A stretch of 64,000 nt of DNA from Parvularcula bermudensis HTCC2503 (GTDB lineage: Bacteria; Pseudomonadota; Alphaproteobacteria; Caulobacterales; Parvularculaceae): assembly GCF_000152825.2 (NCBI RefSeq), contig NC_014414.1, positions 124,001-188,000 of the forward strand, given 5' to 3'. Below the pieces are notes generated by a model. It was not told where the DNA came from. It did not search any database and saw only the letters and a program-made list of their open reading frames with translations. Shown here in pieces: positions 27,886 through 38,015 of the stretch; position 1 is the stretch's first letter; each line of letters opens with the position of its first letter. Both the position numbers and the translations under genes were made by a program.

Positions 27886-28437
27886 GTGACCGACCGTCCC
27901 TTTGACAGCATTCCGCTCCGGACGATCGCGGGGGACCCACTGTCCCTCGCCGATTTTGCCGGAAAAGTTATTTTAATCGTCAATGTCGCCTCAAAATGCG
28001 GCCTCACGCCGCAATATGCGGCGCTTCAGGCTCTTTATGAGGCCAAAAAGGATCAGGGGCTCGTAATCCTGGGCGTGCCGGCGAATGATTTTGCCGGGCA
28101 GGAGCCGGGGACGGATGAAGAGATCCAGACCTTTTGCGCGACAACCTATGATGTCGACTTTCCGCTTCTGTCGAAAGCGGTCGTGACCGGCCCCAGCAAG
28201 CATCCTCTTTATGCGGCATTGACCGATGCGCAACCGGTCAAGACGGGGGATGCGGACGGCTTTCGCGCGAAATTGCGATCCTTTGGGTCCGAGCCGACCG
28301 AAGACCCAGAAGTGCTCTGGAATTTTGAGAAATTCCTTATCGGAAAAGAGGGCAAAGTGATCGGACGATTTGTCCCGACCACAGCCCCCGATGACCCCGC
28401 ATTGATCTCGGCCATCGATGCGGCCCTGGCCGCTTGA
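27886..28437 (+). CDS. Glutathione peroxidase
   Basis: Reduces peroxides with glutathione or thioredoxin; cytosolic, 183 residues. The peroxidatic site is NVASKCGLTPQYAALQALYE, with Cys in place of the selenocysteine of animal enzymes. Conserved Gln/Trp partners appear in the usual places (VPANDFAGQEPG, and WNFEKFLIGKEGKVIGRF). The start is GTG at 27886. It probably shares the phosphomannomutase transcript. Confidence 0.95.
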   Translation: MTDRPFDSIPLRTIAGDPLSLADFAGKVILIVNVASKCGLTPQYAALQALYEAKKDQGLVILGVPANDFAGQEPGTDEEIQTFCATTYDVDFPLLSKAVVTGPSKHPLYAALTDAQPVKTGDADGFRAKLRSFGSEPTEDPEVLWNFEKFLIGKEGKVIGRFVPTTAPDDPALISAIDAALAA

Positions 28438-28507
28438 CCCTATGGGCCGGGCCCTCTGCCTGAGACCAGCAGAGCCAGAGCCTAAAAGGGTCGCCCCCCT
28501 CGCAGCA

Positions 28508-29455
28508 TTAGGCGGTCAGCGCATCGTCGCGCATCGGCCCAATGTCATGTTCGACCTCCCCCACCCCGTCCAGGACCAGCCGGAGGCGGTCGCCCACCCG
28601 CAAGGTACGGCCATTCTCCATGCCGGACCCGCCGGGCAATGTGCCGGTGGCAATCAGCTCGCCCGGATAAAGCGGTTCGTCGACGGAAAGATAGGCGAGA
28701 ACCTCGTCGATCTTATGTTCCATGCCGACGCTTGAAACCTCGGCGACAATGTCCCCATTGATCTCCACCCGCCCGGTCAATCGATCGATCTGCGGCCAGA
28801 TTGCCTCGGAAGTCACCAAACTGTCCGACATCGAACTGCCAAAACTCTTCGCTTTTTGCGGACCAAGCCCCGTCTGCATTTCCGCCCGTTGAACGTTACG
28901 GCACGTCAGATCATTGACCAAGACAAAGCCGCCAATGGCCGCCCGGGCGTCCTCAACGCTCGCATTTAACAGCGGTGCAGAGAGAACCACCCCGAGCTCC
29001 AGTTCATAGTCGAGGACAGAGGCGTATCTGGGCCAAGGAATCGGGGTCCCGCTGGCGATGATCGTGGAATGATTGCCGAAATAGAACAGGGGTTGCCGCT
29101 CAAAGAGCGGGCTTGGGGTAAACGCTGGAAACGGGTGCCGCGTGATGGCCTCATAGATTTGGGTCAGGGGGAAAAGGCGCGGCAGAAACCGCTTGGTGAA
29201 CCCCCGCGATGAGTCGATCCAGTGCTGACGAAACAGCATGCAATCGCGGAAAGACCGCGGCGCAAACGGCAATTGCCGTCCCTCTGCCGGCGGCATGCTT
29301 GCCTCTAAGGAAAGAAGCCAGTCTGGGACTTCGTCCCGACCGGCAACCCGCCATACCGATTGACGATCGTCATCCTCAGCGGCGACCTCAAAGCGCTGCA
29401 CAAGGGAGGGACCATTCCACCCAGATTGGCCATGCCGTCGTCTGATCTTCACCAT
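28508..29455 (-). CDS. Fumarylacetoacetate hydrolase family protein
   Basis: A metal-dependent C-C hydrolase/decarboxylase-type protein of 315 residues. The block VLDYELELGVVLSAP supplies the acidic metal ligands of the FAH fold, and RNVQRAEMQTGLGPQKAKSFGSSM and GTLPGGSGMENGRTLRVGDRL complete the catalytic core. The N-terminal domain is long (residues 1-110), as in true fumarylacetoacetases. No other tyrosine-degradation genes are near, so the substrate is open. Confidence 0.87.
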   Translation of the reverse strand: MVKIRRRHGQSGWNGPSLVQRFEVAAEDDDRQSVWRVAGRDEVPDWLLSLEASMPPAEGRQLPFAPRSFRDCMLFRQHWIDSSRGFTKRFLPRLFPLTQIYEAITRHPFPAFTPSPLFERQPLFYFGNHSTIIASGTPIPWPRYASVLDYELELGVVLSAPLLNASVEDARAAIGGFVLVNDLTCRNVQRAEMQTGLGPQKAKSFGSSMSDSLVTSEAIWPQIDRLTGRVEINGDIVAEVSSVGMEHKIDEVLAYLSVDEPLYPGELIATGTLPGGSGMENGRTLRVGDRLRLVLDGVGEVEHDIGPMRDDALTA

Positions 29456-29569
29456 GACAATGCCCCCCCCGGAAAGGCAGATACGGGCCTATTGCCGCCC
29501 CATGACGATCCGCCCTCTCGAGATCCGGTTCCCAGAGAGCCGACCCTCAAAGATCAAGCATGACCCAGA

Positions 29570-29614
29570 CGAAAAGCCCCTTAAGGCCCCGGCGACCGGC
29601 CCTTACCGGTCGCC
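29570..29614 (-). terminator. Putative terminator after mdh
   Basis: A perfect 9-bp stem GGCGACCGG/CCGGTCGCC (29591-29599, 29606-29614). On the minus strand it is followed by a CCTTAAGG-containing stretch that ends in CTTTTC. It lies 15 bp past the mdh stop. The T run is short and displaced, so confidence is moderate. Confidence 0.5.
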
Positions 29615-29628
29615 TCAAGGGAGAGGGG

Positions 29629-30609
29629 TCAGCTCAAGAGGTGCTCAACCGCGGCGCGCTCCTCGCGGAGTTCGGCTTCCGTCGCGGCTATTTTTTCTTT
29701 GGCAAAGTCGTTCAGATCGAGGCCTTGGACGATCTCGTACTTGCCGTTCGCGCAAGTGCATGGATAGCCGAACATGATCCCCGGCTCGATGCCGTAGGAT
29801 CCATCGGCCGGCACCGCCATCGACACCCATTCGCTGCCTTCGGTGCCGAGGGCCCAGTTCCGCATATGGTCGATCGCCGCCGAAGCCGCAGATGCCGCCG
29901 AGGATGCGCCCCGTGCCTTGATGATCGCCGCGCCCCGTTGCTGAACGGTCGGGATAAAATCATCCTTATACCACTCTTCGTCGATTTTCGAGAGCGCTTC
30001 GGCGCCGCCGACTTTCGCATGGTACAGGTCGGGGAATTGGGTCGAGGAGTGGTTCCCCCAAATGGTCACGCCACTGATATCGGTCGTCGCGGCCCCGGTT
30101 TTTTCCGCCAATTGGCTGATCGCCCGGTTATGGTCGAGACGCATCATCGCATTGAAGCAGGAGGGGTCGAGGTCCGGCGCGTTGGCGGACGCGATCAAGG
30201 CGTTGGTATTGGCGGGGTTCCCCACCACCAGAACCTTCACATCGCGGCTGGCCCCCTTGTTCAGGGCCTTACCCTGCGGCCCGAAGATGCCGCCATTCGC
30301 CGATAAGAGATCCTTGCGCTCCATGCCCTGCTTACGCGGCATTGCGCCCACCAGCAGACCGTAATCGCATTTATCGAAGGCCCGTTCGGCATCATCCGTT
30401 GGGTTCAGCCCCTGCAGCAGCGGGAAGGCACAATCATTGAGCTCCATCGCCACCCCTTCGAGGGCGCCCATGGCGGGAGTGATCTCGAGCAAATTGAGGA
30501 TGACGGGCTGATCCTTGCCCAGCATGTCCCCCGACGCGATGCGAAAGAGAAGCGCGTAGCCGATTTGGCCTGCGGCCCCGGTGACAGTCACAGTGACGGG
30601 AGATTTCAT
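29629..30609 (-). CDS. mdh: Malate dehydrogenase
   Basis: Oxidises malate to oxaloacetate with NAD in the TCA cycle. Length is 326 residues. The N-terminus [25 protein letters not shown] and the [24 protein letters not shown] block mark the cytosolic-type [16 protein letters not shown], the MRLDHNRAI substrate-binding Arg and the active-site His in [12 protein letters not shown] are present. Many alphaproteobacteria use the other, LDH-like MDH instead, so this type is a useful lineage trait. It stands alone on the minus strand. Confidence 0.96.
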   Translation of the reverse strand: MKSPVTVTVTGAAGQIGYALLFRIASGDMLGKDQPVILNLLEITPAMGALEGVAMELNDCAFPLLQGLNPTDDAERAFDKCDYGLLVGAMPRKQGMERKDLLSANGGIFGPQGKALNKGASRDVKVLVVGNPANTNALIASANAPDLDPSCFNAMMRLDHNRAISQLAEKTGAATTDISGVTIWGNHSSTQFPDLYHAKVGGAEALSKIDEEWYKDDFIPTVQQRGAAIIKARGASSAASAASAAIDHMRNWALGTEGSEWVSMAVPADGSYGIEPGIMFGYPCTCANGKYEIVQGLDLNDFAKEKIAATEAELREERAAVEHLLS

Positions 30610-30725
30610 ATCTTAAGTCCTTTCTCGATCGCGGCAGCGGAGAAGGAGCGCCCGGTCGCGCGGCCCTCTCCGGTATCGTCCCCTGCCCTTTGGCCGATTG
30701 TGATCGACTTGCGAAGGCTCTTCGA

Positions 30726-31361
30726 TCAGTTTTGCGGGCCTTGGGCCTGATTTTGCGCTTCGATCAATGCCTGATCACGCGCCTTGGCGCGCTTATAGGC
30801 CGGACGGTCCCTCAATCTGGCCGCATAAGTGTCGAAGGCCGGGCGCGACGGGATCGTGCCAAAGGTCAGCCCCCAATCGACCTGGGACCCAACATAGACA
30901 TCAGCGGCCGTAAATCGCGCGCCACACAAATAGTCGCGCCCGCTCAAGGCCCCCTCAAGGACCGACATTGTGAGATCATAATTGCCAAAGCCGGCCATGA
31001 CTTCTTGATCGGGCTGTGGGGAGAACCCCATGGCGCGGGTGGTCACCGCCGCCTCCACCGGCCCCGCGGCAAAGAAGATCCAGCGATAATAGTCCGCCCG
31101 CTCATCCGGATGCGGCGCGAGATCCGCCTCTTGCGCCATCTCCGCAAGATAGACGCAAATGGCGGCGCATTCCGTCACGATCCTCCCCTCATGAACGATG
31201 GCAGGAACCTTTCCCATCGGATTGATTTGGCGATAATTTTCGCCCTTCATCTCAGGGCCGTACGCAACGATCTTTTCCTCATAGGGAAGACCGCTTTCCT
31301 CCAACATCCACCGGACGATTTGACCGCGCGACATCGGGTTCGTGTAAAAATCGAGTGCCAT
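30726..31361 (-). CDS. Glutathione S-transferase family protein
   Basis: A protein of 211 residues with an N-terminal thioredoxin-like domain (FYTNPMSRGQIVRWMLEE, MGKVPAIVHEGRIVTECAAIC with the cis-Pro and ES/TE-type glutathione contact) and a helical C-terminal domain. I chose the ATG at 31361 because AAGGAGG lies five bases upstream; the frame extends to 31379. The role is probably detoxification or stress; no substrate is evident. Confidence 0.88.
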   Translation of the reverse strand: MALDFYTNPMSRGQIVRWMLEESGLPYEEKIVAYGPEMKGENYRQINPMGKVPAIVHEGRIVTECAAICVYLAEMAQEADLAPHPDERADYYRWIFFAAGPVEAAVTTRAMGFSPQPDQEVMAGFGNYDLTMSVLEGALSGRDYLCGARFTAADVYVGSQVDWGLTFGTIPSRPAFDTYAARLRDRPAYKRAKARDQALIEAQNQAQGPQN

Positions 31362-31428
31362 CGCCCCCTCCTTGTTCACCCTTTGTCCACATTCGTCGGC
31401 GCGGAATCAAGGGGAAAACGCAGTCCTC

Positions 31429-32769
31429 TCAGGCGAGACGTCGCTGGGGCAGAATGGCCGAGCGCAGATAGTCGACAAGCCCCGTCAACGGCACCTCCTG
31501 CTTGGCGCCGGTGCGACGATCCTTGACCTCCGCCTGCCCTGCCTCAACGCCGCGTGGGCCGATCGTGACGATCAGGGGCAGACCGATCAGGTCCATCCGC
31601 GCAAACTTCTCCCCGGCCCGATCCCCCGAATCGTCGAGCAGCACATCAAGCCCGGCCGCCACGGCTTCATCGTAAAGGCGGTGACAGGCCCCATCGGTGC
31701 CGTCATGCCCCGTCTTCAAATTGACGAGGCCGACCTCATAGGGCGCCACGGGGACAGGCCACCGGCACCCCTGGTCGTCGTGATGGGCCTCGATCAAGGC
31801 CCCCACCAGCCTAGAAACGCCGATACCGTAGGACCCCATCTCCACAAAGGCCCGACCGTCCGGTCCCTCCACCGCGAATTGCATCGGCTCTGAATATTTT
31901 GTGCCGAAATAGAAGATGTGGCCGACCTCAATCCCCCGCGCTTGCAAGCGTTGGTCTTCCGGCAGGGCGAGGAAGGCGGCCTCGTCATGCATTTCATCCG
32001 TCGCGGCATAGGTGCCAGTCCATTCGGCGAACAAGGGCTCAAGATCGCCGTCATAATCTAAGCTCGTCGGCGGTGGGGTCTTCTCCACCAGACCTTTGGC
32101 GGTGAAGACCTCGCTTTCGCCGGTCTCGGCGAGGACAACGAATTCATGGGACAATTTCCCCCCGATCGGGCCGGTATCGGCACGCACGGGAATCGCCTTG
32201 ACCCCCAGTCGCGCGAAGGTCCGAAGATAGGCGGCGAAAAAGCGCAAATAGCTGCGCCGCGCGGCCTCGGGAGAAAGGTCAAAGCTGTAGGCGTCTTTCA
32301 TCAGGAACTCTCGCCCCCGCATGACGCCGAAACGCGGCCTCACCTCGTCGCGAAATTTCCATTGAATATGGAAGAGGGTCTTGGGCAATTCCTTGTAGGA
32401 CTTGATCCCGGCACGAACCAATTCGGTGATCATCTCCTCATTGGTCGGTCCGTAGAGCATGTCCCGACCGTGGCGATCCTTCAGCCGCAGCATTTCCGGC
32501 CCATAGGCATCGTACCGGCCCGATTGGTGCCACAGGCTGGCCGGCTGGATGGTCGGCATGAGCAATTCCGCCACCCCTGCCCGCTCCTGTTCTTCGCGGA
32601 CGATCGCCTCCACCTTCTTCAAGACTTTCAGACCGAGGGGCAGCCAGGCATAGATCCCGGCCGCCTGCTGGCGGACCATACCTGATCGCAGCATCAGACG
32701 ATGCGAGGCGATCACCGCTTCGGCCGGCGTTTCCTTTAACAAAGGCAAATATGTACGGGACAGCTTCAT
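31429..32769 (-). CDS. proS: Prolyl-tRNA synthetase (type 2)
   Basis: Charges tRNA-Pro with proline. Class II synthetase of 446 residues, the short alphaproteobacterial/mitochondrial-like form lacking the long editing insertion of type 1. Motif 2 is seen around [27 protein letters not shown] and motif 3 near [15 protein letters not shown]; the C-terminal anticodon domain follows. The start is the ATG at 32769 ([18 protein letters not shown]); the in-frame extension to 32847 is not conserved. Confidence 0.96.
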   Translation of the reverse strand: MKLSRTYLPLLKETPAEAVIASHRLMLRSGMVRQQAAGIYAWLPLGLKVLKKVEAIVREEQERAGVAELLMPTIQPASLWHQSGRYDAYGPEMLRLKDRHGRDMLYGPTNEEMITELVRAGIKSYKELPKTLFHIQWKFRDEVRPRFGVMRGREFLMKDAYSFDLSPEAARRSYLRFFAAYLRTFARLGVKAIPVRADTGPIGGKLSHEFVVLAETGESEVFTAKGLVEKTPPPTSLDYDGDLEPLFAEWTGTYAATDEMHDEAAFLALPEDQRLQARGIEVGHIFYFGTKYSEPMQFAVEGPDGRAFVEMGSYGIGVSRLVGALIEAHHDDQGCRWPVPVAPYEVGLVNLKTGHDGTDGACHRLYDEAVAAGLDVLLDDSGDRAGEKFARMDLIGLPLIVTIGPRGVEAGQAEVKDRRTGAKQEVPLTGLVDYLRSAILPQRRLA

Positions 32770-32962
32770 CTTGCCGGCGGATCTTCTCTTGGACGAATAA
32801 GACGAGGTTAGCCCTGCTCCCTGGGGCACACATATAAGGGGGGTCAAGCCATAACGGCCCTTGGCGGGCGAGGGGCGTTAACGTTTCTTCTTCACAAAGC
32901 GCAGACTAAGTCACCGATCATAGTTAAGGCACTCAGTAAGACTCTTCGACTATGCTAGGCTT

Positions 32963-33547
32963 ATGACCCATGCTGCCCCCGAAGACCGTCGCTCCCATCG
33001 CCGCTTGCCGCTTCGGTCAGCGGCGCGTTTCCTTCTCCCAGAATATGGGGAGAGCCAGGCGCTGGTGACCAATGTGTCACTGAGCGGCCTTGCGCTCAAA
33101 TCGCCCTCCCGCCCGCGATTGGGCGTCCCCTTGATCGTCTATGTCGATGCCTTGGGGCGCCTCGAAGCTGAGGTTGTCCGTCACCTCTCCGACGGCTTTG
33201 CGCTGGTGTTCAAGTTCACCAAGGAAAAGACGCGACGGATCGCAAGAAAGATCCTTGCCTTTGCGCTCAACCAACGACGCGGTAGCGGACTGGCCTCGCC
33301 GACCCTCGCCCGCGCCACCTCCCCCATCCGCTACGAGGATGGGCGGGAGGAAGCCTGTAAATTGCGCGATTTTTCGATCCTGGGCGCCATCGTCGAGAGC
33401 GAACGGCGTCCCTTTTTAGGGGCGACGGTCATCGTCCATGGACGGCTCGAAGCCACAGTGGTCCGTCACCTGAACGATGGATATGCGGTGGAATTTTCCC
33501 AATACTGGCAAAGCATTCCAAAATTCGCACAAAGGTCGTTGGCCTAA
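32963..33547 (+). CDS. Tandem PilZ domain protein
   Basis: A protein of 194 residues with two PilZ-like halves. The first has the c-di-GMP-binding signature: a basic RRSHRRLPLR stretch at about residues 9-18 and NVSLSG around residue 37. The second half (about 113-190) keeps a DFSILG motif but lacks the RxxxR arginines, so it is probably degenerate. It is followed by a REC-GGDEF cyclase, so a local c-di-GMP circuit is plausible. Soluble; no signal peptide. Confidence 0.82.
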   Translation: MTHAAPEDRRSHRRLPLRSAARFLLPEYGESQALVTNVSLSGLALKSPSRPRLGVPLIVYVDALGRLEAEVVRHLSDGFALVFKFTKEKTRRIARKILAFALNQRRGSGLASPTLARATSPIRYEDGREEACKLRDFSILGAIVESERRPFLGATVIVHGRLEATVVRHLNDGYAVEFSQYWQSIPKFAQRSLA

Positions 33548-33652
33548 AAATTTGCAGCTTTAGAGAGTTGTTCAGTTCGAAGTGATACAAATCATAACAG
33601 GCGCCTAGTCGGTGCCATAGCCTGCACCAGCAGACCTCTCATGGAGCGAGTG

Positions 33653-34627
33653 ATGCACAATGATATGCTAACGATGTCCCGGAGCGCCCCAAAGCCGACA
33701 TCGATCCCTAATTCCGATCAGCAACGATCCGCTCCTCGCGCACTCGTCCTGGAAGATGACGGTTTCGACGCCGCCGTCACCCGTGAGCTGCTAGAGAAAT
33801 TCTGCACCCGAAAATATCAAGTGACCGTCGCCTCCTCCGTGCAGGAATCGATTCGTCACCTATCCCGAGAAGTCTTCTCGGTGGCCCTTGTCGACATGAA
33901 CGTCATCGACAGCAAGGGACTCGAAACCGTGCAGGACATCGTCCGATCGAGCAGCGATACGCCAATCGTCGTCTTGACGGGAGATGAAGATATCGACACC
34001 GCGACCGAAGCTCTCCGCCTCGGCGCCCAGGACTACATTCCCAAATCACAGCTCGACAATCGCACTCTCCAACGAACCATTGAATACGCCATACAGCGAA
34101 AGGCCAAAGAGACCGAATTGACGATGCGCGCCTATTATGACGGGCTCACCGGCTTGGCCAATCGGGCGCATCTCTACGAACGGTGGAACCGGTCCCTTGC
34201 GCGGACCGAGCGCTCTGGCAAGGATGCCGGCTTGATGATCGCCGATCTCGACCGGTTTAAAACGATCAATGACCATTACGGTCACGATGCCGGCGACGAC
34301 TTGCTCAAGCATTTCGCCAGTGTTCTCCTCGACTCCGTACGGGAAAGCGATGTCGTGGCCCGCCTCGGAGGGGACGAATTTATCGTCGTACTGGAAAGCC
34401 TTCAGAACAAGGATGAGCTTGATCGCGTCCGGCAGGCAATCTTTGATAATATCGGCGGCGGGTTCAATTATAGGGGACAGGTCATTCCCTATACGGTCAG
34501 CATCGGCGGAACGCTGACATCTCCCAAGGATCAAGAAGACCTGCTGGCGGTCATCAAGCGCGCCGACATCGAAATGTACGAATTCAAAGCAAGCTCTCGT
34601 GTGGCGGCAAAGAAAATCGACAACTAG
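33653..34627 (+). CDS. Response regulator diguanylate cyclase (REC-GGDEF)
   Basis: Makes c-di-GMP from two GTP when activated. In the 324-residue form, the REC domain (about 28-140) has the phospho-acceptor D81 in ALVDMNV and a K131 in YIPKS. The GGDEF domain has GGDEF (239-243) and an intact inhibitory I-site RESD (230-233). I chose the ATG at 33653, with GGAG six bases upstream, over the in-frame ATG at 33641. The kinase partner is likely the histidine kinase encoded convergently at 34872-38009, but that is inferred from position. Confidence 0.92.
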   Translation: MHNDMLTMSRSAPKPTSIPNSDQQRSAPRALVLEDDGFDAAVTRELLEKFCTRKYQVTVASSVQESIRHLSREVFSVALVDMNVIDSKGLETVQDIVRSSSDTPIVVLTGDEDIDTATEALRLGAQDYIPKSQLDNRTLQRTIEYAIQRKAKETELTMRAYYDGLTGLANRAHLYERWNRSLARTERSGKDAGLMIADLDRFKTINDHYGHDAGDDLLKHFASVLLDSVRESDVVARLGGDEFIVVLESLQNKDELDRVRQAIFDNIGGGFNYRGQVIPYTVSIGGTLTSPKDQEDLLAVIKRADIEMYEFKASSRVAAKKIDN

Positions 34628-34755
34628 AGCATTTTCAATACGATTTGGGAAACGGTTCGTACCAAGAAAATATTCTCAAAAAAGACTTGGAGATATTTCG
34701 CGCCGCCGATTGACGTGAAATGGCTCTTAGTTCTCTCCTCCTCTCTCCCCCCTCT

Positions 34756-34782
34756 GCGGCTCTTCGGAGCCGCCTTTTTTTT
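34756..34782 (+). terminator. Strong rho-independent terminator
   Basis: Stem GCGGCTC/GAGCCGC (34756-34762, 34767-34773), the stable tetraloop TTCG, then C and eight T (34775-34782). It ends the PilZ/REC-GGDEF transcript. On the minus strand it has no T run after the stem, so it acts on the plus strand only. Confidence 0.92.
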
Positions 34783-34871
34783 GCGCTTTTGACCACTGAA
34801 GGGGGGAGGCGATGGCTCAAGACAAGCCGGCAGCGCAAAGGCGCTGTGGCCCGGCGCAATTGGTCGGAGGG

Positions 34872-37800
34872 TTAATGGACCTCGGCAGTCGACCGCCTTT
34901 GGATCATCACCTTGGGCAAAGTGACGTGAAAGGCCGACCCGCGATCGGTCACCGGCGACAGGATCCACAAATGTCCCCCAACGCTTTCCACCAGCTTCTT
35001 GACGATCGCGAGCCCGATGCCGCTGCTCTTCTCCGTCGTGCCAGGCTGACCAAAGGTCTGGAACATCTTGAAAATGCGAGGCTGTACGCTTTGCGGGACT
35101 CCGGGGCCATCGTCTTCGACGATGAAATGATGCTGCTCGCCTTCGTCCAGATAGTTGACCGTGACGGTTGGGTCGGTGCCATCGTGATGCTTGATCGCAT
35201 TCCCGATGAGGTTCGTGAAGATTTGTTCGATTAGTGTCGGGATTGTTTCGATGACCGGCAATCCCTCCCCCCATTCAACACGGGCCGATGTCCCCTCCGT
35301 CGTCCAGGTCGCGATGTCCGCTAACATCGTCCCCATATCGACAGGCTCGGGATCGCCGTCCAACTTACCCGCCCTCGAATACGCAAGAACATCGGTGAGA
35401 AGGCGGTTCATGCGCCCGACGCGGCCGCGGAGGAGCAATAATTTTCCCTTGGCATCGTCGATCTGTCCGTTCTCAAGATCTTCTTCGATCCACTGGGCGA
35501 CATTATCCATCCCGCGAAGCGGTGCGCGCAAATCATGGGACGCGATATACGCGAAATGATCGAGATCCTGATTGGTTTGTTCGAGCCATTTTGTGCGTTT
35601 ACGGATCTCATCTTCCATAAGACGACGACGATTGATGTTGGTGGTCGACCCAATCACGCGAATGGGTTTTCCGCACTCGTCCCACTGTGCCTGACCGGTG
35701 GTCATCATCCACTGATAGCCTTTGGTAGCGTGGCGAAGCCTGTACTCGATCGAGAAGGGCTGGCCGAACTCCAAGTGATTGTTCAAGGCAGATCGGGCCA
35801 TCTCCAAATCATTGGGATGGATGAGATCATGAAAATCGGTCCGCTTGAGCTCTCGAGGATATGTCGGCAGTCCCAGATTCTCAAGAAAGTGCTCCGAACA
35901 CCAAATCTCGTTCGGTTGCGCCAGTTTGAACTCCCAAATGCCGACACTCGACCCCTTTGCCGCGAGCTCGAAGCGCTGCTGGCTTTCCCGCAGTGCCTCC
36001 ATCGATTGATGAAGGCCAATCTCATATCCCACCCATTGGGCCAAAAGTGCGACCAGATCTCGCTCCGGCTGGGTGAACGGGCCGCCGCGCGCGTCGTGGG
36101 AGGAGAAATTGATCGTCCCAAATCGCACGCCATCGACAATCAGTGCACAGCCAATATAGCTCTCAAGGCCATGGATCTGATAACAGGGATGAGATTGAAG
36201 GCTCGTTTCACCGGCCTTGTGATAGGCCACAACCTCGGTCTTATTGTAGGTGTGGTAACAATAGGTGGTCTCAAAGGGGAGGAGGCTTCCTTGGGGGATC
36301 GCCTCCCCCGTAGTCACGGCCTCGACCACCCGATAATTCGGGCCGTCAATATGGCTGATAATCCCCGTTTCTAATCCGAGGTAATCCGAGGCCTGTTTGA
36401 GAAGACAGCGCATCTTTTGCGGGAAGTCGAGCGTCTCGGATTTCAGTGTCGTCCATAAATCGTTCTTGGTCCGCTCGGTCCTGAGGCTTTCGGTAACATC
36501 CTGAAAGGTGCCGGCGAACACGATATATTGCTCTTTTTCGACCCGGCCGCCCGTCAATTTGATATCGGCATAGGTGCCGTCCGTCCGCTGGAACCGGCAG
36601 ATCAGGGTCTCTTCCCCCTCCCCCATTTTCAGGCGATCGACAAAGCGGTCAAAGGCAGCCCGATCGACGGGGTGAAGCCGCGTGATCGGATCACAGGCGC
36701 CCGGCGCTTCGCCCAATAGAGGGAGGAGATGGTCCGACCATTTCACCTGATGCGTAGCAGGATCAACTTCCCAAATGCCGACTTTGGCTGCTTGCGACGC
36801 CAATTCGAACCGGGTTTCGAGCCATGCGACCTTTCTACGGTTTTCGACTTCGTCCGAGATATCCGTGAAGGTTCCCACCGCCCGGCGAGGCGCCCCATCG
36901 GGCGTCCAGTCAACCACTTTCCCCTGGCGCAGGATCCAGACCGTATGCCCCTCCTTATGCGGAAAGGGAATTTCCACAGAAAACGACTTGCCGGTACAAT
37001 GACGCAAATAATCAGCAAACGCCTCATCAACCTGGGCCAAGGTTGTGCGGTCAAGCAAGGCCCGCCAGGAGGACGGTCTGGCGGCATCTTCCTCCCCGCC
37101 ATAGCCGATGAGACGCCAGAACTGATCGGACGTTTCCTCCACTTCCTCGGCGATGAACCATTCCCAATAGCCATTGTGATTAGCGTCGAGAATGGTTTCG
37201 AGAAGAACGCTTGTGGCTTTGAGTTGCTGCTGGTGCGCTACGTCTTCGGTGACATCCTGGAACGTACCGAACATCCCCGTGGCCCTGTCCTCCGCATCCG
37301 TTGTACAGATACCGCGGCTGCGAACGACCCGCACCTCGCCGTCCCGACGAATGATACGAAGGTCGAAGGCAAACGGTTTTCCCTTTCGCTGCGCCTCACG
37401 CACATAGGCGTCGACGCGATCGCGATCCTCGGGATGGTAAAAGTCGATCCCTTCGGACAGGCTGGGGTGATAGCCCGGTGGGACCCCATGTATCCGGCAA
37501 ACTTCGTCAGACCAGAATACCGACCCAGATTGGAGATCGACATGCCAGTGTCCGACCCGTGAATATTTCTCGACCAGCTCCAACAAGCGTCGTTGCAGCG
37601 ACAAATCGTCGATGACGCTTTTATCCACCACCGTCTCGACAAAAGCGAAGCTGAGAACGGCCGGCATGCCCTCCTCCGAGGGCTTAAGGGTGGTCGCGGT
37701 CGTATGTAGCGGCCGCCAACGGCCGTCCTGTTGACGCAGGCGAACGACCCTGCCGCAGGACTTTTTGCCCTCCCCGGCCAATTGCTGCAGGATCGCGCCG

Positions 37801-38009
37801 TCCTCTTCATGGACATAGCGGCTGCAAAATTCTGTCAGCGAAAGTCCCAGCTTCAGATCGTGCCCAATGAGATCGAGCCAGTTCCCCGCTGCGAGGACCT
37901 GATCGCAATCCGCCGTGCAATGAAGCACGGCACAGCGGGGGAGAGATCTCTCCGACTGATTGTGCTCGGACAGCCACTGACCGAAATCGACAACCGTGTT
38001 AGACATCAA
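34872..38009 (-). CDS. Multi-PAS/GAF sensor histidine kinase
   Basis: A soluble kinase of 1045 residues with no transmembrane segment. Order: PAS (about 22-125), PAS (140-260), PAS (270-392), PAS (395-515), GAF (about 535-665), PAS (675-800), HisKA with the phospho-acceptor in YIASHDLRAPLRGMDN (about 820-835), and HATPase_c with N box NLIGNAIKHHDG, G1 VEDDGPGVP and G2 GIGLAIVKKL. The style (SHDLRAPLR) matches bacteriophytochrome/light- or redox-sensing kinases, but the GAF lacks an obvious chromophore Cys, so the signal is unknown. The upstream gene, seven bases away on the same strand, encodes its probable response regulator. Confidence 0.92.
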   Translation of the reverse strand: MMSNTVVDFGQWLSEHNQSERSLPRCAVLHCTADCDQVLAAGNWLDLIGHDLKLGLSLTEFCSRYVHEEDGAILQQLAGEGKKSCGRVVRLRQQDGRWRPLHTTATTLKPSEEGMPAVLSFAFVETVVDKSVIDDLSLQRRLLELVEKYSRVGHWHVDLQSGSVFWSDEVCRIHGVPPGYHPSLSEGIDFYHPEDRDRVDAYVREAQRKGKPFAFDLRIIRRDGEVRVVRSRGICTTDAEDRATGMFGTFQDVTEDVAHQQQLKATSVLLETILDANHNGYWEWFIAEEVEETSDQFWRLIGYGGEEDAARPSSWRALLDRTTLAQVDEAFADYLRHCTGKSFSVEIPFPHKEGHTVWILRQGKVVDWTPDGAPRRAVGTFTDISDEVENRRKVAWLETRFELASQAAKVGIWEVDPATHQVKWSDHLLPLLGEAPGACDPITRLHPVDRAAFDRFVDRLKMGEGEETLICRFQRTDGTYADIKLTGGRVEKEQYIVFAGTFQDVTESLRTERTKNDLWTTLKSETLDFPQKMRCLLKQASDYLGLETGIISHIDGPNYRVVEAVTTGEAIPQGSLLPFETTYCYHTYNKTEVVAYHKAGETSLQSHPCYQIHGLESYIGCALIVDGVRFGTINFSSHDARGGPFTQPERDLVALLAQWVGYEIGLHQSMEALRESQQRFELAAKGSSVGIWEFKLAQPNEIWCSEHFLENLGLPTYPRELKRTDFHDLIHPNDLEMARSALNNHLEFGQPFSIEYRLRHATKGYQWMMTTGQAQWDECGKPIRVIGSTTNINRRRLMEDEIRKRTKWLEQTNQDLDHFAYIASHDLRAPLRGMDNVAQWIEEDLENGQIDDAKGKLLLLRGRVGRMNRLLTDVLAYSRAGKLDGDPEPVDMGTMLADIATWTTEGTSARVEWGEGLPVIETIPTLIEQIFTNLIGNAIKHHDGTDPTVTVNYLDEGEQHHFIVEDDGPGVPQSVQPRIFKMFQTFGQPGTTEKSSGIGLAIVKKLVESVGGHLWILSPVTDRGSAFHVTLPKVMIQRRSTAEVH

Positions 38010-38015
38010 ATGCTC

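Noticed and set aside
27886-28437. Selenocysteine in glutathione peroxidase
   Set aside because: The active-site codon reads as Cys (SKCGLT), not TGA; there is no need for a SECIS element.
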